Shown: one piece after another, positions 1 through 6,339 of the stretch
Layout: every line of letters starts with the position of its first letter
Position numbering within the stretch: the stretch's first letter is position 1
DNA from: Thermohalobaculum sp038524325
Lineage (GTDB): Bacteria > Pseudomonadota > Alphaproteobacteria > Rhodobacterales > Rhodobacteraceae
Direction of reading: 5' to 3'
Length of the DNA: 11,060 bases
Assembly (NCBI GenBank): GCA_038524325.1
Contig: JBCBIS010000142.1
Span: 1 to 11,060, forward strand
Made by a program: the position numbers and the translations under genes
Notes under the pieces: generated by a model
What the model was told of the DNA's origin: nothing
Database searches by the model: none
The model's input: the letters and a program-made list of their open reading frames with translations, nothing else

Positions 1-1
1 A

Positions 2-1708
2 CCGGTCACCGACGGGTTCCACCTGCTGATCGATGCGCTGAAGCTGAACGGGGTCGAGACGATCTATAACGTGCCCGGCATCCCGATCACCGATCTGGGC
101 CGCTATGCGCAGCGCGAGGGGATCCGGGTGATCTCGTTCCGGCACGAACAGGCGGCGGGCTATGCGGCCGCGGCGGCGGGGTTTTTGACAAAGAAACCAG
201 GGATTTGCATGACGGTCTCGGCGCCGGGGTTCCTGAACGGGCTGACCGCGCTGGCCCATGCGAACACGAATTGCTGGCCGATGATCCTGATCTCCGGCTC
301 GTCCGAGCGGGAGATCGTGGACCTGCAACAGGGCGACTACGAGGAGATGGACCAACTCGCCATCGCCAAACCGCTCTGCAAGGCGGCGTTCCGGATCCTC
401 CATGCCGAGGATATCGGCATCGGCGTCGCCCGCGCGATCCGGGCGGCGGTGTCGGGGCGGCCCGGAGGAGTGTATCTCGACATTCCCGGCGCGCTTCTCG
501 GCCAGGTGATGGATGCGGTGGAGGGCGAGAAGTCGCTGGTCCAGGTGATTGACCCGGCCCCGGCGCAGATCCCGGCCCCAGAGGCGGTCTCGCGCGCCAT
601 CGAGGTGCTGAAAGGGGCCAAGAAGCCGCTCATCATCCTCGGAAAAGGCGCGGCCTATGCTCAGGCGGATGAGGACGTGCGCGCCTTGGTTGAGACCTCG
701 GGCTTTCCCTTCCTGCCGATGTCGATGGCCAAGGGCTTGCTTCCCGACACCCATCCGCAATGCGCCGGCGCCGCCCGCTCGCTGGTCCTGAAGGAGAGCG
801 ATGTGGTGGTCATGGTGGGGGCGCGGCTGAACTGGCTGCTCTCGCATGGCAAGGGCAAGGCCTGGGGTGAGGAACGCAAGAAATTCGTCCAGATCGATAT
901 CGAGCCGAAGGAGATGGACTCGAATGTCGAGATCGCGGCACCGCTTGTCGGCGATGTCGGCTCCTGCGCGCGGGCGCTGGTGGATGCGATGGGCGATTGG
1001 CAGAAACCCTCTGACGACTGGACCGGCGCTGTGCGGGCAAAGGTCGAGGGCAATGTCTCCAAAATGGCCAACCGGTTGCAGAACAACAATATTCCCATGG
1101 ACTACCACGCCTCGCTGGGGGTCGTGAAGCGCATCCTCGCGGATCGGCCCGAGGTCATGTTCGTAAACGAGGGCGCCAATGCGCTCGATTTCGCGCGGTC
1201 CATCGTCGACATGCATCGGCCCCGCAAGCGGCTGGATGTGGGCACATGGGGGATCATGGGGATCGGCATGGGCTCTTGCGTCGCCGCGACGGTGGAGACC
1301 GGGCATCCGGTGCTGGCGGTCGAGGGCGACAGCGCCTTCGGTTTCTCCGGCATGGAGGTGGAGACCATCTGCCGTTACAACCTGCCGGTCTGCATCGTGG
1401 TTATGAACAATAACGGCATCTATCGCGGCGATGACCAGAACCTCTCGGGCGGCGCGGACCCGGCAACCACGGTGTTTGTCGAGGGCGCGCGCTATGACCA
1501 GATGATGGCGGCGTTCGGCGGGGTCGGGATACAAGTTGCAACCCCGGACGAATTGAGCCGCGCGATCAACGCCGCGCTTGACTCGAGCAAGCCCACCCTC
1601 ATCAACGCGGTTATCGATCCGGCGGCCGGCAAGGAAAGCGGCAATATCGGCAGCCTGAACCCCGTATCCGTGGTCGCGCAGCAACGGGCTGCCGCTGGCC
1701 AAGACTAA
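2..1708 (+). CDS. oxc: Oxalyl-CoA decarboxylase, 5'-truncated by the window edge
   Basis: This ThDP-dependent enzyme decarboxylates oxalyl-CoA to formyl-CoA and CO2 in the cytoplasm. The reading frame is open from base 2, with family-typical residues (TDGFHLLIDALKLNGVET) before any good start, so the true start lies upstream. The GTG at 71 is an internal valine codon. Visible hallmarks include the catalytic Glu of the RHEQ..GYAA motif (codon 146-148), SAPGFLNGLTALAHA, the long conserved SSEREIVDLQQGDYEEMDQ block, and the ThDP/Mg motif running from GDSAFGF (1325 on) to NNNGIY (1406 on). From memory it aligns almost throughout with Oxalobacter formigenes Oxc and Escherichia coli YfdU. The 568 visible codons suggest only a few N-terminal residues are missing. 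It is the first visible gene of the operon, 24 bases before frc, whose product regenerates its substrate. The specific oxalyl-CoA assignment, rather than 2-hydroxyacyl-CoA lyase, rests on these motifs plus the frc neighbour. Confidence 0.96.
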   Translation, partial: PVTDGFHLLIDALKLNGVETIYNVPGIPITDLGRYAQREGIRVISFRHEQAAGYAAAAAGFLTKKPGICMTVSAPGFLNGLTALAHANTNCWPMILISGSSEREIVDLQQGDYEEMDQLAIAKPLCKAAFRILHAEDIGIGVARAIRAAVSGRPGGVYLDIPGALLGQVMDAVEGEKSLVQVIDPAPAQIPAPEAVSRAIEVLKGAKKPLIILGKGAAYAQADEDVRALVETSGFPFLPMSMAKGLLPDTHPQCAGAARSLVLKESDVVVMVGARLNWLLSHGKGKAWGEERKKFVQIDIEPKEMDSNVEIAAPLVGDVGSCARALVDAMGDWQKPSDDWTGAVRAKVEGNVSKMANRLQNNNIPMDYHASLGVVKRILADRPEVMFVNEGANALDFARSIVDMHRPRKRLDVGTWGIMGIGMGSCVAATVETGHPVLAVEGDSAFGFSGMEVETICRYNLPVCIVVMNNNGIYRGDDQNLSGGADPATTVFVEGARYDQMMAAFGGVGIQVATPDELSRAINAALDSSKPTLINAVIDPAAGKESGNIGSLNPVSVVAQQRAAAGQD

Positions 1709-1732
1709 CCCCTCAGCGGGCAGGAGACAGAG

Positions 1733-3004
1733 ATGGAAGCTCTCAAAGGCGTCAAAATCCTCGATTTCACCCATGTGCAGTCGGGCCCAACCTGTACCCA
1801 GCTTTTGGCCTGGTTCGGGGCGGATGTGATCAAGGTGGAACGCCCCGGCGTGGGCGATGCGACCCGCAAACAGCTGGTGGATGTGCCGGGGGCGGACAGC
1901 CTCTACTTCACCATGCTCAACCACAACAAACGCTCGATCGAGCTGAACTCGAAGAACCCGGAGGGCAAGAAGGTCCTGACCCGGCTGATCGAGGAATGCG
2001 ACGTGATGGTGGAGAACTTCGCCCCCGGCGCGCTGGACCGGATGGGGTTTTCCTGGGAGCGGATCCAGGAGATCAACCCGCGCATGATCCTCGCCTCGGT
2101 CAAGGGTTTCGGCCCCGGCAAATACGAGGATTGCAAGGTCTATGAGAATGTCGCCCAATGCGCGGGCGGCGCGGCCTCGACCACCGGGTTCCTGGACGGC
2201 CCACCCCTGGTGACCGGCGCGCAGATCGGCGACAGCGGCACCGGGCTGCACCTGGCGCTGGGGATCGTGACAGCGCTTTATCACCGCGAGAAATCGGGCA
2301 AAGGCCAGAAGGTGCTCGCAGCGATGCAGGACGGGGTGCTGAACCTCGCGCGGGTGAAGCTGCGCGATCAGCAGCGCCTGTCCGCCGGGCCTCTGAAGGA
2401 ATATTCGCAATACGGCGCCGGGATCGAATTTGGCGAGGCCACGCCCCGCGCGGGCAACGACAGTGGCGGCGGCCAGCCGGGGCGGATCCTGAAATGCAAA
2501 GGTTGGGAGACCGACCCTAACGCCTATACCTATTTCATCACCCAGGCCGCGGTCTGGGAAAAAGTCTGCGATGTCATCGGCGAGCCTGACTGGAAGACCG
2601 CGCCCGGCTATGCCACCCCGCCCGAGCGGCTGGACAAGTTGGACGCGATCTTCGAGCGGATCGAGCAATGGACCATGACCAAGACGAAGTTCGAGGTCAT
2701 GGATATCTGCAACCCGCTGGACATCCCCGTGGGCCCGATCCTCTCGATGAAGGAGATCATGGAGGATGAGGGGCTGAAGGCCACCGGCACGATCGTCGAG
2801 GTCGATCACCCGGAACGTGGGGCTTATATGACCGTCGGCTGCCCGGTGAAACTCTCGGCCTCGCCCGCAATCGTCACCCGATCGCCCCTGTTGGGGGAGC
2901 ACACCGAGGAGATCCTGCGCGACGTGCTGGGCTACTCGGATGACGAGATCAACGGGATCGCCGGCGCCGGCGCGGTCGGCGAGCTGCCGAAAGCGGCAGA
3001 ATAA
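1733..3004 (+). CDS. frc: Formyl-CoA:oxalate CoA-transferase (class III)
   Basis: The enzyme moves CoA from formyl-CoA to oxalate, giving formate and oxalyl-CoA, so it works in a cycle with Oxc. The ATG at 1733 has AGGAG at 1722-1726. The 423-residue length is close to the 416-428 of known family members. Features seen: the N-terminal FTHVQSGP segment with Gln16, VERPGVGDATR, the NHNKRSIELN block, VENFAPGALDRMGF, and the catalytic aspartate in IGDSGTG (Asp167, equivalent to Asp169 of the Oxalobacter enzyme). The glycine loop reads NDSGGGQPG (242-250). The C-terminal PLLGEHTEEIL is typical of class III transferases. Residue 47 is Gln, as I recall for E. coli YfdW, where the Oxalobacter enzyme has Trp48. 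The first glycine of the remembered GGGGQP loop is Ser244 here. Adjacent oxc makes the substrate assignment strong. Confidence 0.96.
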   Translation: MEALKGVKILDFTHVQSGPTCTQLLAWFGADVIKVERPGVGDATRKQLVDVPGADSLYFTMLNHNKRSIELNSKNPEGKKVLTRLIEECDVMVENFAPGALDRMGFSWERIQEINPRMILASVKGFGPGKYEDCKVYENVAQCAGGAASTTGFLDGPPLVTGAQIGDSGTGLHLALGIVTALYHREKSGKGQKVLAAMQDGVLNLARVKLRDQQRLSAGPLKEYSQYGAGIEFGEATPRAGNDSGGGQPGRILKCKGWETDPNAYTYFITQAAVWEKVCDVIGEPDWKTAPGYATPPERLDKLDAIFERIEQWTMTKTKFEVMDICNPLDIPVGPILSMKEIMEDEGLKATGTIVEVDHPERGAYMTVGCPVKLSASPAIVTRSPLLGEHTEEILRDVLGYSDDEINGIAGAGAVGELPKAAE

Positions 3005-3130
3005 CGCAAGAACGAAGGAGCACCGACAGGCTTAACCCGCAGTCAAAACCGAATGTCTACTGCGCTCCCTGCAACTTGGCCGGTTTGGTCGGAACCGCTT
3101 GACCGCCTTCGCCCTATCTCTGCGGGGGCG

Positions 3131-3155
3131 GGCGGGTCTCACGGCCACACCCGCC
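3131..3155 (+). other. 7-bp inverted repeat upstream of the small membrane protein gene
   Basis: GGCGGGT (3131-3137) and ACCCGCC (3149-3155) are perfect inverted copies with an 11-base loop. The hairpin sits in the 176-base gap between the frc stop and the ATG at 3181, the longest gap inside the operon. No T-run follows, so it is not a canonical intrinsic terminator. It could slow polymerase, protect an mRNA end or be fortuitous in GC-rich DNA. The rest of the gap (3005-3130) shows no convincing gene or promoter. Confidence 0.3.
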
Positions 3156-3180
3156 GATGTCTCAGCAAGGGAGCTCTCGG

Positions 3181-3381
3181 ATGGATGAAGACAGACAGAT
3201 CGGTTGGACGATGGCGGCCTCGATGGGCCTGATGGGCGCGATCGTTTTGGCGCTGATCTATGTGCCGGGGCTGAGGCCCGAAGACGCGGTGCTGGAATGC
3301 GACAAGAAGGGGGGCGTCTGGTCTTCTGAAACCAGGCACTGCCAGAAATCGGACAGCCCCCTGGCGGGCATGTCGCCCTGA
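3181..3381 (+). CDS. Small single-span membrane protein of unknown function, 66 aa
   Basis: I do not recognise a named family. The ATG at 3181 is preferred because AAGGGAG (3167-3173) lies seven bases upstream. An in-frame ATG at 3157 has no such site and directly abuts a hairpin. The product has a short charged N-terminus (MDEDRQ), one hydrophobic segment at about residues 8-29, and a hydrophilic tail with two cysteines (Cys40 and Cys54) around a KKGGVW sequence. If the tail is periplasmic the cysteines could form a disulfide, but the topology is not clear from charges. The gene lies in operon orientation between frc and the formyltransferase gene, 37 bases before the latter. This pattern of small C...GGVW...C proteins seems familiar from alphaproteobacteria as uncharacterised ORFs. 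A role in oxalate handling is only guilt by association. Confidence 0.72.
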   Translation: MDEDRQIGWTMAASMGLMGAIVLALIYVPGLRPEDAVLECDKKGGVWSSETRHCQKSDSPLAGMSP

Positions 3382-3418
3382 CCCCAAACGGGGCAGGCCA
3401 GGACGGGGAGGGACAGAC

Positions 3419-4342
3419 GTGAGACTGATCGTGATGGGCCAGCAAGCCTTTGGCAAAGAGGCGCTGGCCAAGATCCTCGATGCCGGGGTTGATGAGGTCG
3501 TTGCCGTCTATTGCGCGCCCGACAAGGAGGGTAAGCTCTTCGACCCATTGAAGGAGTTTGCCATCGAGAAGGGCATCCCGGTCCACCAACCCGCCAATTT
3601 CAAAGACGCCGAGGTGCTGGATCTGCTCCGCTCGCACGAGGCCGATCTGATGGTGATGGCCTATGTCATCATCTTCGTGCCCGAGGCGGCGCGGGATATC
3701 CCGAAGCATGGCTCGATTTGCTTTCACCCCTCGTTGCTGCCGCTGCACCGCGGGCCGAGTTCGATCAACTGGCCGATCATCTGGGGGTCGACCAAATCCG
3801 GTTTCTCGTGGTTCTACCCGACGGATGGGCTGGACGAGGGCGATCTCCTGATGCAGTGGGACTGCGAGATCGGGCCGGACGACACGCTGGGCGATGTCTA
3901 CTTCAAGAAGATCTTCCCCCGCGCGATCGACTCGGTGCTGGAGGTCTGTGATCTGTTCCGCGCCGGCAACCCGCCCCGCACCCCGCAGGACGAGAGCAAG
4001 GCGACCTATGAGAGCTGGTGCCGCAAGAAGGACGCCAAGATCGATTGGGCGGCCCCGGCGCGCGATGTCTACAACTTGATCCGCGGCTGCAACCCGCAGC
4101 CCGGCGCCTGGACCGAAATGGGCGGATCGGAACTGCAAGTCTACGATGCGCGACCCGCCGGAGACGATGAGGGAGACGGCCATCCGGGCGAGGTCGTATC
4201 CGTGTCAGACGATGGCGTAATAGTGCAGGCCGCGGGGGGACGCATCCTCCTAAAACGGGTGCGCCCCGCGGGGGCTGGCAAGATTCCGGCCGCCGAATGG
4301 GCGTCTGAAACTGGGATCACCGCCGGCTCGAAACTGGGCTGA
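3419..4342 (+). CDS. Stand-alone formyltransferase, like the N-terminal domain of 10-formyl-THF dehydrogenase
   Basis: This 307-residue protein has the formyltransferase fold shared by methionyl-tRNA formyltransferase (Fmt), GART and the hydrolase domain of ALDH1L1/FDH. It starts at GTG 3419, with GGGGAGG at 3405-3411. The sequence follows ALDH1L1 more closely than Fmt: GQQAFGKE, the APDKEGK loop, HGSICFHPSLLPLHRG, SSINWPII, TDGLDEGDLL, PRTPQDESKATYE, AKIDW and IRGCNPQPGAWTE. The catalytic His103 and Asp139 match His106 and Asp142 of rat FDH. Where Fmt has the Asn of NxHxSLLP, this protein has Cys101. A C-terminal OB-like domain (about 205-300) is present, but no aldehyde dehydrogenase domain follows; fhs begins 29 bases later. 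Known activities of the family are formyl transfer from, or hydrolysis of, 10-formyl-THF. In an oxalate operon it may interconvert formyl-THF with formate or formyl-CoA, which is inference. It is unlikely to be the housekeeping Fmt. Confidence 0.88.
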   Translation: MRLIVMGQQAFGKEALAKILDAGVDEVVAVYCAPDKEGKLFDPLKEFAIEKGIPVHQPANFKDAEVLDLLRSHEADLMVMAYVIIFVPEAARDIPKHGSICFHPSLLPLHRGPSSINWPIIWGSTKSGFSWFYPTDGLDEGDLLMQWDCEIGPDDTLGDVYFKKIFPRAIDSVLEVCDLFRAGNPPRTPQDESKATYESWCRKKDAKIDWAAPARDVYNLIRGCNPQPGAWTEMGGSELQVYDARPAGDDEGDGHPGEVVSVSDDGVIVQAAGGRILLKRVRPAGAGKIPAAEWASETGITAGSKLG

Positions 4343-4371
4343 CCAGAGAGACGGCATCGAGGGAGAGCGCC

Positions 4372-6039
4372 ATGTCCGATATCGAAATCGCCCGCGCGGC
4401 AAACAAGAAACCCATCCAGGAGATCGGCGCAAAGCTGGACATTCCTGCGGAACATCTCCTGCCCTTTGGCCATGACAAGGCGAAGGTCTCGGCCGAGTTC
4501 ATCAAGGCGCAGGCAGACAAGCAAGATGGCCATCTGATCCTGGTCACCGCGATCAACCCAACGCCTGCGGGTGAGGGCAAGACCACCACCACCGTCGGTC
4601 TGGGCGACGGTCTGAACCATATCGGCAAAAAGGCGATGATCTGCATCCGCGAAGCCTCGCTCGGCCCGAATTTCGGGATGAAGGGCGGGGCGGCCGGTGG
4701 AGGCCATGCTCAGGTCGTGCCGATGGAGGATATGAACCTCCACTTCACCGGGGATTTCCACGCGATCACCTCGGCGCATAACCTGCTGTCAGCGATGATC
4801 GACAACCATATCTATTGGGGCAACAGCCTGGAGATCGACACCCGCCGGGTCGCCTGGCGCCGGGTTCTGGACATGAACGACCGCGCTCTGCGTCAGATCG
4901 CCGGTCCTCTGGGCGGTGTGTCGAACGGGTTCACCCGCGAGATGGGCTTTGACATCACAGTGGCCTCGGAGGTCATGGCGATCCTGTGTCTGGCCGATGA
5001 CCTGGCGGATCTGGAGAAACGCCTGGGCGATATGATCGTGGCCTATCGCCGCGACCGCTCGCCGGTCTTTTGCCGCGATATCAAGGCCGAGGGCGCGATG
5101 GCCGTTCTGCTGAAGGACGCGGTGCAGCCCAACCTGGTCCAGACGCTGGAGAACAACCCGGCCTTCGTCCATGGCGGTCCCTTTGCGAACATCGCCCATG
5201 GCTGTAACTCGGTTGTCGCCACCAAGACGGCGTTGAAGCTGGCCGATTACGTGGTGACCGAGGCGGGCTTTGGCGCGGATCTGGGTGCCGAGAAGTTCAT
5301 GAACATCAAATGCCGCAAGGCGGGTCTGCGCCCCTCGGCGGTCGTCATCGTCGCCACAGTGCGGGCGATGAAGATGAATGGCGGCGTTGCGAAAGCGGAT
5401 CTCGGCACCGAGAACGTGGCCGCCGTCACCGAAGGCTGCGCCAATCTCGGCCGGCATATCGAGAACATGAAGAAATACGGCGTGCCGGCCATCGTCGGCA
5501 TCAACCATTTCTACACCGACACCGATGCCGAGGTGCAGGCGATCAAGGATTACTGCGCCAGCGTCGGCGCCGAAGCGGTTCTGAACAAGCACTGGGCCGA
5601 TGGCGGCGCCGGCATCGCCGATTGCGCCCGGCGCGTGGTCGAGATCATCGAGGACGGCAAGGCGGATTACAAGCCACTCTACACCGACGAGATGAGCCTG
5701 GCCGACAAGATCAACACGATCTGCACCGAAATCTATCGCGCCGATCAGGCGGTGATGGACACCAAGGTTCGGAACCAGTTGAAGGACTGGGAGGATCAGG
5801 GCTATGGCCACCTGCCCGTCTGTATGGCCAAGACGCAATACACCTTCTCGACCGACCCGACCCAGCGCGGCGCGCCGACCGGGTTCGACATACCGGTGCG
5901 CGAGGTGCGGCTTTCGGCCGGAGCGGGATTCGTGGTGGCGATCTGCGGTGAGATCATGACCATGCCGGGCCTGCCGCGCGTCCCTGCGGCCGAGACGATC
6001 AAGCTGAACGCAGATGGCGATATCGAAGGGCTGTTCTGA
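4372..6039 (+). CDS. fhs: Formate-tetrahydrofolate ligase (10-formyl-THF synthetase)
   Basis: The enzyme condenses formate with tetrahydrofolate, using ATP, to give 10-formyl-THF, and is the entry point of formate into folate C1 metabolism. The ATG at 4372 has AGGGAG about six bases upstream. The 555-residue length is normal for the monofunctional bacterial form. Seen in the sequence are the nucleotide-binding loop TPAGEGKTTTT (64-74), REASLGPNFGMKGGAAGGG, the HFTGDFHAITSAHNLL segment, GGPFANIAHGCNS, and TEAGFGADLGAEKF. These are signature regions of the family. The gene is last in the operon after the formyltransferase-like gene. It is a logical sink for the formate released by Frc. The cyclohydrolase/dehydrogenase partner (FolD or FchA/MtdA) is not in the window. 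A GC-rich hairpin follows 18 bases after the stop. Confidence 0.97.
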   Translation: MSDIEIARAANKKPIQEIGAKLDIPAEHLLPFGHDKAKVSAEFIKAQADKQDGHLILVTAINPTPAGEGKTTTTVGLGDGLNHIGKKAMICIREASLGPNFGMKGGAAGGGHAQVVPMEDMNLHFTGDFHAITSAHNLLSAMIDNHIYWGNSLEIDTRRVAWRRVLDMNDRALRQIAGPLGGVSNGFTREMGFDITVASEVMAILCLADDLADLEKRLGDMIVAYRRDRSPVFCRDIKAEGAMAVLLKDAVQPNLVQTLENNPAFVHGGPFANIAHGCNSVVATKTALKLADYVVTEAGFGADLGAEKFMNIKCRKAGLRPSAVVIVATVRAMKMNGGVAKADLGTENVAAVTEGCANLGRHIENMKKYGVPAIVGINHFYTDTDAEVQAIKDYCASVGAEAVLNKHWADGGAGIADCARRVVEIIEDGKADYKPLYTDEMSLADKINTICTEIYRADQAVMDTKVRNQLKDWEDQGYGHLPVCMAKTQYTFSTDPTQRGAPTGFDIPVREVRLSAGAGFVVAICGEIMTMPGLPRVPAAETIKLNADGDIEGLF

Positions 6040-6057
6040 CGCGAGCCTGGGTGAAAT

Positions 6058-6088
6058 CGCGCCCCACGCACAACCTACGGGGGGCGCG
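6058..6088 (+). terminator. Possible terminator hairpin after fhs
   Basis: CGCGCCCC (6058-6065) and GGGGCGCG (6081-6088) form a perfect 8-bp GC stem with a 15-base loop, starting 18 bases past the fhs stop. Only CCTTAGG follows, with no T-run, so intrinsic termination is uncertain. It may end or attenuate the oxalate operon transcript before the transporter genes, or stabilise the 3' end. Confidence 0.45.
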
Positions 6089-6339
6089 CCTTAGGAAAAC
6101 AGACGGGATGACGAAAGAATCCTAAAGGTCTGAGAATGCATGTTGATTTTAAATTGCCGGAGGTTAGGTTCAAACCCGCTGAGGCTGGTCGCGCCCCTCT
6201 GGCATCTGTGCAGGAGAGATGGGGCGACATGCGACGAGCAGGAGAACGACATGACTGAATGTCAGCGTGGAGTGGAAGAGGCTTAAGCCCGTTTTCCATC
6301 AGCAGCGACATCACTGCCACTGACCCTAGGGAGGTATAC
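6089..6339 (+). promoter_or_regulatory. Upstream region and leader of the transporter operon
   Basis: About 250 bases without a substantial gene precede tctC. The stretch 6110-6160 is clearly AT-richer than its surroundings, with TTGATT at 6143-6148 and a weak TAGGTT at 6165-6170 (16-base spacing). This is a possible but poor sigma-70 promoter. Further on, CGCCCCTCT (6192-6200) can pair with AGATGGGGCG (6217-6226, one bulged T). This places AGGAG at 6212-6216 in the loop. I recognise no known riboswitch here, and no regulator gene is in the window. The 10-base palindrome GGCTTAAGCC lies at 6280-6289. The region is likely where the transporter operon is controlled, but no site is proven. Confidence 0.4.
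6251..6286 (+). CDS. Possible 11-residue leader peptide
   Basis: The ATG at 6251 has a well-placed AGGAGA (6240-6245, five-base spacing) and opens an 11-codon frame, MTECQRGVEEA, ending in TAA 53 bases before the tctC start. A sister cassette with AGGAGA at 6212-6217 and ATG at 6229 opens a nine-codon frame overlapping it. Such frames can act as translated leaders, but frames this short arise easily by chance, and I see no run of regulatory codons. Confidence 0.2.
   Translation: MTECQRGVEEA

Noticed and set aside
71..73. GTG as the start of oxc
   Set aside because: The codons before it (from base 2) encode conserved Oxc residues, and the GTG is the valine of a conserved YNVPGIPITDL stretch.
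3099..3118. TTGACC followed by CTATCT as a promoter for the small gene
   Set aside because: The spacing between the two boxes is far too short for a sigma-70 promoter.
3157..3180. ATG at 3157 as the start of the small membrane protein
   Set aside because: It has no Shine-Dalgarno and directly follows a hairpin, while the ATG at 3181 has AAGGGAG at ideal spacing.
3032..4183. A 383-codon reverse-strand open frame covering the small gene and the formyltransferase gene
   Set aside because: The forward strand has two genes with good ribosome sites here, one with clear family motifs. The reverse product has no recognisable domain.
4789..5838. A 349-codon reverse-strand open frame
   Set aside because: It is antisense to the unmistakable fhs gene and is low-complexity H/D/R/G-rich without recognisable motifs.
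6167..6177. GGTTCAAACCC resembling a tRNA T-arm, possibly a tRNA or attachment-site remnant
   Set aside because: The flanking bases do not complete a five-pair T-stem and no acceptor, D or anticodon arm is found around it.
6259..6339. Upstream in-frame start for tctC
   Set aside because: It would put 27 residues before a standard Sec signal peptide; the ATG at 6340 has a strong ribosome site.
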